Shown: positions 28,225 through 35,946 of the stretch, piece by piece | Position numbering within the stretch: the first letter of the stretch is position 1 | Layout of the letters: each line of letters begins with the position of its first letter | From: Paulinella micropora | Taxonomy: Eukaryota; Cercozoa; Imbricatea; Euglyphida; Paulinellidae | Direction: 5' to 3' | Length of the DNA: 64,000 nucleotides | Assembly: GCA_019918135.1 (NCBI GenBank) | Contig: WBZZ01000512.1 | Coordinates: forward strand, 38,501 to 102,500 | Position numbers and translations under genes: made by a program | The notes under the pieces: generated by a model | Database searches by the model: none | Seen by the model: the letters and a program-made list of their open reading frames with translations, nothing else | Told to the model about the DNA's origin: nothing

Positions 28225-28942
28225 GCTTAGTCTTTTTGGAAGCAAGTTAGGGAAGGGGGGGGGGGGGGGAAGAGCTTTGAGCGAGCCGCCGGCGGTTGGA
28301 AGGGAAGGGGGCAATCTAAAGTGTCTGTTTCATTGGAGCACCCTAACGCGGCAAACGGGATGTCCCCCCGGCAGGCTTTCTCCTCGTCCCCCCCCCCTCC
28401 TCCCACTTGTATCTCCCGCGCCGTCTTCACCTTACACTCCTTGGGTTATTCTTTTTCTTGTTGGGTTTTTTTTCTGTCGTAGCTTGTGAACATAAGCTAG
28501 ACAGCAAAAAATCAGTGCTAGTTTGTGCCGGAGCACGGCGAGCAAGATCAGCGGAAATATCTGCAGGAATATGAAAAGTGGAAAAAAAATCGGAACGCGT
28601 TTACACGCGCAAACAAGGGATAAAGGGGGGGGGGGAGCGGGGGAATGCACATCCCGCCCCTTTCTTCCCCACTTCCTCCTTGCTCTCCCCCTGTTCTTTG
28701 AGCCCCCCGGGCTCAGGGGGCTCAAGGGGAGGGAATAACAAAAGGGGGGGGGGAGCGCCCCCCCTCTCCTTCTTTTTCCTTCCCTTTTCTCTCTCCCCCC
28801 GAAGAAGGGGGAGGGAAGGGGTAACGGAAAACTTGTCATTTGCGCAACAAAAACAATTGTGGGGTCACTTCCTTTCCGCGGGAAAAACACACAGACAATT
28901 CGGCGACAATTTCATTCTAGAAAGGAAAAAAAAGGAAAATTG
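28225..28942. repeat. repeat region with H hairpin and G/C runs
   Basis: A G-run of about 13 is at 28255-28269. The block GGAATATGAAAAGTGGAAAA with GGAACGCGTTTACACGCGC (28560-28610) is shared with 15655 and 16755. An H hairpin (GAGCCCCCCGGGCTCAGG) lies at 28697-28725, and a G-run/C-run pair at 28743-28765. No gene is supported before 28943. Confidence 0.65.
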
Positions 28943-29589
28943 TATGGACAGCTGCGCCGTGCAACACCCTGGTACAGTCGACAAAAAAAAGCGCCGGGTG
29001 GACGACGAAGGCAACAACTGTTATAGCAGCCAGAAGCGCGTAGCCAGCACCGAGCCGTTCGTGTGCACGCAGCATGTAGAACAACAGGAAGCACTACCCG
29101 AGCTTGCAGCCGCCGACCTCGCCTGTAGAACGAACCCCAAACTAAAAAACGAGGAAGAACATGAAATTACGCCCAGCCTAGGAAAGGCAAAAGAAAAAGA
29201 GTTTTTCTTGTTCCCAGTGCGGCAATTGCTTTACAAGAGCTAGCATCCTCCGAATACATATGCGGACACACACGAGCGACAAGCCCTACATGTGCACTGA
29301 ATGCGGCAGTTGTTTTACACAGTCTAACAACCTCCAGAGACACATGTGGACACACACGGGAGAGAAACCGTTTGAGTGTACTGATTGCGACTACTGCTGT
29401 GCAAGCTCTGGCGGTCTCCAGGCGCACATACGGACGCACACAGGCGAGAAGCCTTACGAGTGCGATCTCAAAAGGCATATGCGGATGCACACGGGGGAAA
29501 AACCGTTTGCGTACAACCAATGCGGCACCTGCTTTACCAGGGGTGGCAGTCTTGTGCCTGAACAAATGCAACAGAGAGAGGGAGATTAA
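28943..29589 (+). CDS. C2H2 zinc finger protein with TGEKP linkers
   Basis: ATG 28943 gives MDSCAVQHPGTVDKKKRRVD, an acidic/basic N-terminus. An A-rich run near 29190 changes the frame into the finger region. Finger 1: CSQCGNCFTRASILRIHMRTH. Finger 2: CTECGSCFTQSNNLQRHMWTH. Finger 3: CTDCDYCCASSGGLQAHIRTH. Finger 4 has lost about ten residues, going directly from EC to DLKRHMRMH. Finger 5 (NQCGTCFTRGGSL) lacks its first Cys and its His pair. Linkers are TSDKP and TGEKP, typical of DNA-binding arrays. It likely acts as a sequence-specific nuclear DNA-binding protein, with three full fingers remaining. The stop is at 29587-29589. Confidence 0.85.
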
Positions 29590-29786
29590 AGAACCGAGAA
29601 AACGAAGGACAGAAAGCACACAGGCCAAACGATTTATGTACATCTTGCCATCCACTGCCCACCCAATGAGCAACAAGTGTCAGCCTCCCCCGCATCTTCC
29701 TCTCTCACTCCTAGTCTTCGGTGCCGAGAGTAAGACCGTCGAGCTTTAATTCAGCGTATTTTGCACTTTCCTGACCCAAAAAAATT
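29590..29786 (-). repeat. spacer with reverse L copy
   Basis: 29715-29765 has TCGGTGCCGAGAGTAAGACC, GTCGAGCTTTAATTCAGCGT and CACTTTCCTG, an L copy in reverse. No gene is seen. Confidence 0.65.
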
Positions 29787-30032
29787 TTATAAAACACAAT
29801 GAACCCAGGATTTTCTGGCCGCCGGTCTTTTAATTTTATATTTGTTTCGCGTCGCCAACTGTTCCTTAGCTTCTTTCCTCTCCCTCTCCTCGTGCCTCCG
29901 CGCGTGTCTTCTAATGACCCCGAACAAGGATTTAAGCACTAACGCTTCTGTTACGTTGGATAAACGTCTGACGGACCAAACATTCCACCATAGCCGACCA
30001 CTGCTGATGTCCCTGGCCCTACTGGCCGGCAC
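29787..30032 (-). CDS. basic protein with conserved KRPxARKSWVHCV C-terminus
   Basis: The minus frame reads LWWNVWSVRRLSNVTEALVL, KSLFGVIRRHARRHEERERK, EAKEQLATRNKYK and ends IKRPAARKSWVHCVL. The last 14 residues recur at 10060-10095 (FKRPVARKSWVHCV) and 31970-32010 (FKRPVARKSWVHCV), with the stop at the same position or one codon later. The shared tail may be a conserved functional terminus or a shared last exon. The basic helix LFGVIRRHARRHEERERKEA could bind nucleic acid. No ATG upstream is clearly the start (the longest frame opens MPASRARDIS through an alternative codon), so an upstream exon is likely. Confidence 0.5.
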   Translation of the reverse strand: MPASRARDISSGRLWWNVWSVRRLSNVTEALVLKSLFGVIRRHARRHEERERKEAKEQLATRNKYKIKRPAARKSWVHCVL

Positions 30033-30142
30033 GTGCGACTATCCAATGAGTGCAAAAGAAAGAAACACCTTTCGCTAACAAAGAAAAGGTTGCCTCTTTC
30101 CATCCACTTTCCACATCCCGATCCTCACCCAAGCAATGGAGC

Positions 30143-30166
30143 AAAAAAAAAAAAAAAAAAAAAAAA
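30143..30166 (+). repeat. poly-A run of 24
   Basis: A pure A homopolymer preceded by CACCCAAGCAATGGAGC and followed by TCCAAAGCCCGAC and an L block. It could mark a retroposed sequence end, but no target-site duplication is evident. Confidence 0.85.
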
Positions 30167-30267
30167 TCCAAAGCCCGACTTGGCACTGAGAACTAGGAGA
30201 AAGGAGAGGGAAAGGATGGAGGAGGTACTCGACAGCCACGTTGTGGCCGTATCACATGAGGAGGGCC

Positions 30268-30708
30268 ATGTCCGCCGAAGTCAACCCTGCCCAGCTAGCC
30301 ACCAATGCCCTGTGGCAAATGAGCAGACTAACGTGCGCGGAGCCCTCTAGCTTCCTGCTCGACCTCCCGTGCAGCTTAGCGGCGGGGGTTAAGCCTAGCC
30401 TGCCTCCAATGCTAGTCCACCGCCTTTTTGTCCTCCCAGGCAGGTGGCTTAAGTGTCAGAGAGCGAGCGAGGAACACGCATTAAAAGAGTCCGGAGAATG
30501 CAGGGAATTGTTGTTACAGGATTGGTTGCAAGACTTTGTCAAGCTTTTAAATAAAAAAAATTCGTTTTTTTTGTGCGCTCTCCCCCCCTGGGAGTTGGGG
30601 GGTGTGATATGGTCGAATTTTGGGAGGGATATGGCTAACAAAGGCAGTTCTATTAAAGCACTGCCTTTTCCGGCCATATCACTCCCATTGCAGAACAGCA
30701 AAATTTAG
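30268..30708 (+). CDS. unknown protein; C-terminus runs into repeat
   Basis: ATG 30268 gives MSAEVNPAQLATNALWQMSR, LTCAEPSSFLLDLPCSLAAG, VKPSLPPMLVHRLFVLPGRW and ECRELLLQDWLQDFVKLLNK, about 95 protein-like residues. Beyond about 30555 the frame crosses the shared AAATTCG/GATATGG repeat block and is probably not native coding, so the true end is near 30560 or in another frame. The early region resembles a small helical domain that begins like F-box/SOCS modules (LPCSLAAG, LPPMLVHRLF), but this is weak. An L repeat lies about 60 bases upstream and may be its promoter. Confidence 0.5.
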   Translation: MSAEVNPAQLATNALWQMSRLTCAEPSSFLLDLPCSLAAGVKPSLPPMLVHRLFVLPGRWLKCQRASEEHALKESGECRELLLQDWLQDFVKLLNKKNSFFLCALPPWELGGVIWSNFGRDMANKGSSIKALPFPAISLPLQNSKI

Positions 30709-30720
30709 CGCCAAATAAAC
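30541..30720 (+). repeat. S-type hairpin block
   Basis: Contains AAGCTTTTAAATAAAAAAAA, CCCCCCTGGGAGTTGGGGGG and GTGATATGGTCGAATTTTGG. The hairpin at about 30628-30680 has arms GATATGGCTAACAAAGGCAG and CTGCCTTTTCCGGCCATATC. The downstream AAATTTAGCGCCAAAT is the E2F-like variant. Confidence 0.75.
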
Positions 30721-31430
30721 GGGCCGCTCCGGTCTCTTCCCGTCCCGCGGGGTTTTAGCGGTCGTTTTCCCGCGCAAAAAAACCGCGCGCCAAATTTTTT
30801 TTTTGTTGCGCTAATGACAAGTTTTTCATACCCCACCCTCCCCCCTTCGGGGGGAAGAGGGAGCGGGAAGAGAAGGGGGAGGGGGGAGAGAAGGGGGAGC
30901 GGGGGGAGAGAAAGGGGAAGGGAGGGGGAGGGAAGAGGGGCGCCCCACTCTCCCCCCCCCCCCCCCCTGCTCTCTCCCCTTCTCTTCCTCTTTAAACAAA
31001 CGAAAAGGGGGAGGGGAGACGAGAGGGGAGGGGAGAGAGGGGGGCCCCCTCCTCCCTCCCCTCTCTTCCCCCCCCCCCTCCCCTTCCCCCCCCCCCCCCC
31101 GCCTTTCTCGTGCATTCCTTTGTGAACTGAACTTTTCTCTTTCCCGTTTCTCGGATGAAATTTGTCACCAAATTTTTTTGTGAGTGTTTCCCCGGAAAAC
31201 CTGCCGGCTCCCCCCTTTTTTTCGAGTTTCCCCCCCCTCTACTTTTTTGCCCCTTTCCCCTGAAGAGGAGCAGGGAGCGTCACGCTAAGAATGTAGAAAA
31301 AAGAAATAATCACGCTAAGAATCCCTGACAAAGCTTTAATCTTGGCACTGCAAACTAGGAGAGGGAACAAGCAGGCACTGGCAAGCAGAAGGAGGCCAAG
31401 ATGATGGTAAGACACTGACTGCAATCGCCA
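30721..31430. repeat. GA/CT low-complexity field and L copy
   Basis: 30840-31105 is a long inverted-looking purine then pyrimidine field (GGGGGA-type, then CCCCTC-type) that could fold into a large hairpin. 31181-31204 repeats CCCCGGAAAACCTG from 9723. 31315-31360 is an L copy upstream of the next gene. No gene is seen. Confidence 0.65.
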
Positions 31431-31439
31431 ACTCACTGC

Positions 31440-31871
31440 TCTTACACTACTATTCTCATACTGAAAGAAAGGGAGAAGCGCGCTGGGACCCACAACTTAG
31501 GCGAGGGCTTGATCGTCGGCTGAGCAGCCCTAACAGGAGACGACGCGTGCAATGAAAACGAATACACGATCCTCACCGAGGAAAACTGGCGCTACTTCCC
31601 CTTTGCACAACCAAGTGGTATGAGCACGGGACACCTATGCTTGCACAACCTAACGCTGAGGCTAAGATATGAGCAAAATCTCGTAATACAAAGTTGTCAG
31701 ATCGAGGACCTTCGCTTGGTAAACCTCAAACTTGAGCTGGTTGGACTGAACTCGCTGCGTGTATACATGACGGACTCCGTCATGGAAAAGTGTACAGGGT
31801 TGCGAAGTGTTGCTGTGTCCACCGCACCACTAAATTATGACAGCGGGGAGTTTGCATGTAACAGTTCATAA
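31440..31871 (+). pseudogene. second member of the HYYSH/ENEYTIL family, internally deleted
   Basis: The 5' part gives LHYYSHTERKGEARWDPQLR and RGLDRRLSS. A deletion of about 60 bases relative to 9900-10010 then shifts the frame, after which GDDACNENEYTILTEENWRY, FPFAQPSGMSTGHLCLHNLT, LRYEQNLVIQSCQIEDLRLV and GLRSVAVSTAPLNYDSGEF run to TAA 31871. The C-terminal part has leucine spacing (LRLVNLKLELVGLNSLRV) like a beta-helix or LRR. Upstream, GATG/GTAAGACACTGAC at 31402 is donor-like, suggesting a preceding exon. If translation starts at ATG 31620, an 83-residue product is possible. Function unknown. Confidence 0.55.
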
Positions 31872-31954
31872 TTGCACCGCCAGTGTGCCGGCCGGCTTCA
31901 ACCAGCAGTGAATTAAACAGAAACTGACCGGTTTCCTTTTGCGCGGAGGATCTC

Positions 31955-32200
31955 GAAACAAATATAAAATTTAAAAGACCGGTGGCCAGAAAATCCTGGG
32001 TTCATTGTGTTTAATAAACTATCTGCCCGAGGGCAAGGGCGCTTATGAGGGAGCAAAAAGTTTTAGGCCGCGTGCTAATTGTGCAAATATTGGGTCACGT
32101 GCAGGAATGGCTGCAACAACGAGGGCACCCAGGCGCGCACCTCGTCCTCCAGCGCCTTCGGATCGCACGCCAGCTCCAACACTGCCTATTGCAGTGCGAG
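31955..32200. pseudogene. convergent tail block paralogous to 10040-10262
   Basis: On the plus strand the frame ends FKRPVARKSWVHCV before TAA near 32010. On the minus strand a frame ends DPKALEDEVRAWVPSLLQPF, LHVTQYLHN at TAG 32075-32077. The same two convergent ends, in the same order, occur at 10040-10262. GCAATAGGCAG at about 32193 on the minus strand looks like an intron acceptor just before LELACDPKALE. Both copies lack the bodies of the genes. Confidence 0.5.
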
Positions 32201-33014
32201 GCACGGCCTGCCTGAGCGTGGGGCCGTGGACACACCCGCCGGTAGAGGGGAGGGGCAAGGAGGGGGAGAGGCACGACCCTGTCCTAGCCCACCGCCTGAG
32301 AACTTGGACAGGAAGGGATAAGGAAAGAGAGGAGGGGGGAGGGAGGAGGGTTGATCCCCCCCCCCCGCCCCACCCAATCTAAGAACAAGGCGTGGCGCGC
32401 ATAGAGCACAAATTGTCTTAGTCTCACCTTCCCATCTGAGAACAGGGAACTAAGGATATACAAAAAATTAATAAAAACAATGCCTGACAAATTTTTAATT
32501 TTGGCACAGAGAACTACGAGAGGGAGATGGCAGGTGGGGGGAGAGGAGCAGGGGCGCGCTAAGCTCGACCAGGAGGAAAGGAAAGAGAGGGGTGGGGGGC
32601 TTAGCGGAGGCGCTTCATGTATTTATTATTTTTTTTGTGGCATCTGCGCCCTTCCCACACCCCTTCCCCTATCCCTTGAGCCCTCCCTGGGCTCAGGGGA
32701 GGGAGACAGAAGGGTGGCAGAAAGGATCTTTGGATACGGAAGGGGTGGGGAGGGGCGCCGAGCATTGGGGGACTTTTTGAGACGTTGCATGCATTTTTTT
32801 TGTAGCTTCTGCGCCCTTCCCCCTCCCCCCCTTGCCCTTCCCCTGTTCTTTGAGCCCCCCGGGCTCAGGGGGCTCAGGGGGAGGGGAGAATAAAAAAGGG
32901 GGGGGGGAGCGCCCCCCCCCCCCCCCACGGGCCTTGTTTTGACTACAAACTCCGTCTAAGTCAATCGACGAGTGACTTCTCCAATGAGGCGGCACTCTCT
33001 GAGATAGCCTTCCC
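32201..33014. repeat. repeat region: S/H fragments and L copy
   Basis: L blocks lie at 32490-32530. GGCTTAGCGGAGGCGCTTCA with TTGTGGCATCTGCGCCC (32605-32660) and GCATTGGGGGACTTTTTGAG with TTGTAGCTTCTGCGCCC (32762-32820) are S/H blocks. H hairpins are at 32679-32705 and 32855-32885, with a G/C run pair at 32896-32926. The TGACTTAGACGGAG-type block is at 32945-32965. No gene is supported. Confidence 0.65.
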
Positions 33015-33360
33015 CCGTCTGCGAGAGCGGGAAAGGGAATGGGGCGCGCCAAGAAAGTGTAAAAATACGCTGAATTAAAGCTCGACGGTCTTACACTTAA
33101 CACTAAGCCCTGGGCGCAGAGGAGGGGAGGGTGGCAGGAAGAGGAAGGGGGGGGGGGGGCGCGCCAAGATTTTGTAAAATACGTTGCATTAAAGCTCGAT
33201 AAAGTTTTAATCTTGGCACTGAGAACTAGAAGACAACGCCCGGCCGGGTCGCAACTTTGCGATTAAAGTCGATTTTTAATACAAGTTCTTTTTTCTTCAG
33301 AAACAGAGCTGAATTTAGGGCAGCTGCTATAAGAAGTAATATCAGAGCTCCCCCGAGATC

Positions 33361-34454
33361 TCACTGCGCAATGCCATGGACTTTTTCTTTTCCGGAGGTC
33401 TTGCTTTTTTTTTTGTTTATCTCTGACAGTCTTGCCCAATACATCAGCGAATCCTTTTGGGTGCTTTCGGCGTTACCTAGCGCGGACCGAAACGTGATGG
33501 CACCGTTAGACTGTCGCGATAATCGGTTGTCTATTTCCAGCAAGAACGACGCTGCCCTTCTCACCAGGTCGCTGGCGTTATCTTTTATCTCGGGCAACCG
33601 CGGTAGTTGCATACTTAAGGCCTTGCGACACGGCTCTGGATTTAGTTTTGGTATCTGCACCATAAAGAATAAAAACATGGCGGCTGCCACTTCACGGCCG
33701 TCTAGCTCTTTTCGACCGGTCGCGTATGCAGCGCTAACCAGCTCTATCCCTTCTGGTAACGGGCGCGTCATCTGGGAATCTAACACTTGGTAGTTGTCAA
33801 TGACAAACATGGGACCGCCTTGACGAGTGCTGAACCAGACCTTGGCGGGCCTTGCGCCAGGCCACACCAGGATTGCTCGTCATCCGAACCCTTCACGAAA
33901 TTATAGAGCGTTCGCCATAGCCTTTTGTAGCACGAGTCCATGTTAGATGTCGGTAGGTCTTTGAGATTGATCTTGATTTTTCTTTGCAGCCCACCTTTGG
34001 GTGCATAGTAAATCTTGACCAGTTCCTCACAGGCATCGGATGGAACTCCCATGAGCCCGCGAGCGACCATGTCCACGATCATGTTCCGGTCTCCGTCGTA
34101 AATAGTGTACAGCCATAAGGCGGTCTGTTCGCTCATATTGTTACGCACAAACGAATCCAGGTCGGTCCCCGCCACTGACAGAGATGTTGCAAAATAGACC
34201 ACGCTTTGGTGGGGGAGGGCTTGGGCCCGTCCGCGAGAAGACTTGTAGCGAAAGGTATACACAGAGGTGATGAAATTAAACACCCATTGTATGGGCATGT
34301 GCAAGCAAGAGAACACGTGCAGTTTGTTCGTATGAAAAAACATCTGGGTGGCGGGTTGCGGAACGATTACTGCTCCACCCAGATTACTCACTGTTCTTAA
34401 GTGTTGATTGTACTCTTGCAGTGTGCACTGCACGTATTCGAGACTATCTGCCAT
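33361..34454 (-). CDS. unknown unit protein A, one frame change
   Basis: ATG 34454 gives MADSLEYVQCTLQEYNQHLR, then NKLHVFSCLHMPIQWVFNF, SVYTFRYKSSRGRAQALPH and LKDLPTSNMDSCYKRLWRTL. Near 33850 the frame changes to ARPAKVWFSTRQGGPMFVID, VAAAMFLFFMVQIPKLNPEP, NASDLVRRAASFLLEIDNRL and ends KEKVHGIAQ at TGA 33361-33363. About 355 residues in all, mostly alpha-helical with no membrane segment. A relic of the C-terminal part sits at 10336-10632. It is divergent from the F-box gene, with 74 bases between the two ATGs. The relation to the replicase is unknown; it could be an accessory replication or regulatory protein. Confidence 0.7.
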
Positions 34455-34528
34455 ATTTTTGCTAGCTCTTTAGAAAGTGCGAATTACGCTGAATTAAAGC
34501 TCGACGGTCTAAGTGTGTACGCTCAGAA
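34455..34528. promoter_or_regulatory. bidirectional promoter region carrying an L block
   Basis: Only 74 bases separate two divergent start codons. They contain GAAAGTGCGAATTACGCTGA, ATTAAAGCTCGACGG and TCTAAGTGTGTACGCTCAG, the core of repeat family L. This is the strongest hint that L blocks are promoter elements. Confidence 0.5.
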
Positions 34529-35946
34529 ATGGTTGCTAGTCGCCACAGCCCCAAACGCCGGCGCCTAGCAGAACGCAAGTGCTTAGCCTCAATCCCGCCG
34601 CGCTCGTGTTTGCTGTTCACGATGCCCGACTGCCTTTGGCCCTTGGTCAGAGCATGCTTAGGAGAGGACCGGTTGGCTAGCCTAGTATCGGCCTGCAAAC
34701 AACTCTCAGCTCTGTGCAAGCGGCCGTCTTTCTGGACGGGCTTAAGCCACCGGAGTTTAAATTTCATAGACATACTGACCGAAAAATATTTACTGTTTTT
34801 AGAGGCCTGTGCTTGAAAACCCGGACGGAAATATCGGCCTTTTGTGGTCCTGGTGAGATCGAGGCCAGCACAGCTTTGTTGCGCGATATTCACGTGCGTA
34901 ATCTAAATTGCTACGGCGATGAATTAAACGAGTTCGAGCCGGCCCTGGCACCGCTGTTATCGGTAGTGGCCTTTGTTCACAAGCTTACCATCAGCGCCAC
35001 GTCGGGTGACGAGGACGTTGCCACTGCGCTACGCCAATTGCAGGCGCCTACCACAGTTGCCGAACTAGCGCTAGTAGAAATCCCTCACATGACAGATGAC
35101 ACGTTGGCTGCTGTCGCGCAGCTCCAGTCACTCACTCGCCTCGACCTCAACTCTTGTTGGCGGCTGACCGCAACGGGGCTCGGACATTTGCGCGCGCTTG
35201 ACCGACTCCGGAGGCTCGACTTACGGTCGTGCATGCTAGCCGCCGACGCCAGCCTCAGCTTTTTGCCAAGTCTCAGCGACCTCCGCGTTCTGACGCTGGG
35301 CCACGTGGCAGCTGCGAATTTTAGGTACGTTGCGTCGCTGCCCAAGCTCCAACAACTGCTGATCGTAACTCGGGAAAATGTGACCTACGACGAGCTATTG
35401 CAAGTCTGTGCTTCTAGCGTCCTACGCGTATTGTACCTGGTACAATGCGCAGCTATTTTGACAGAGACTGTGGATCGGCTCAGACAAACAAAAACTCGCG
35501 TTAGCTGTTTCGTAACAGACGTTTTTCCACCAGATGAAGTTCTGGACTATAATACGCTAAATATAGACGGAGCAGGGGACAAAGCCCCCCGAGCCTTCCT
35601 CCCCCTTCAGCCAGCGCGTGAGACCGGCCAGGGTCCGCAGGTCGTCGGGGCGCGTCTTTTCTCCAGGACACCAGCCGCAGCGAGCGAACGCCAGGCAGTA
35701 CCAGCTCCGTGGGCCGGCTGGGCGAAAGAGCTCTTTTTTGACGCTTTCTACCCCGGGCACCGCGTGGCCTCTCTCACTATTTCAGGAATAGAGCAGCTTA
35801 GAGGGGGATGCCTCACCGTTTCCTTCTTCCCGCGCGCCAGACACTTGGCACTCCCTGGCGCGCTTGGCGGGGCGCTGGCTTCCCCCGCCAGCAAGCTAGA
35901 AGAGATCGTCGCAGGCCCGGCGCCAGACCTTGTCCTTTTCTTGTAG
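34529..35946 (+). CDS. F-box-like / leucine-rich repeat protein, one frame change
   Basis: ATG 34529 opens MVASRHSPKRRRLAERKCLA (basic, possible NLS). An F-box-like segment follows: MPDCLWPLVRACLGEDRLAS, LVSACKQLSALCKRPSFW. Near 34812 the frame changes (LEAC to LKTRTEISAF). LRRs of the cysteine-containing type follow: LTRLDLNSCWRLTATGLGHL, RLRRLDLRSCMLAADASLSF and LRVLTLGHVAAANFRYVASL, PKLQQLLIV. F-box proteins recruit substrates to SCF ubiquitin ligases via Skp1, and LRRs choose the substrate; that role is inferred. Beyond about 35590 the frame crosses a relic that reads better on the other strand, so the native end may be earlier. Its last 51 bases overlap the replicase 3' end. Confidence 0.75.
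35557..35895 (-). pseudogene. relic of the RCGWCPG / PEIVREAT family inside the unit
   Basis: The minus strand gives PPLSCSIPEIVREATRCPG and, in another frame, RPAGPRSWYCLAFARCGWCP, GEKTRPDDLRTLAGLTRWLK. The same blocks are at 11681-12270 with about 150 extra bases between them, so the unit copy has an internal deletion. It lies directly downstream of the replicase stop at 35896 and antisense to the end of the F-box gene. Confidence 0.5.
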
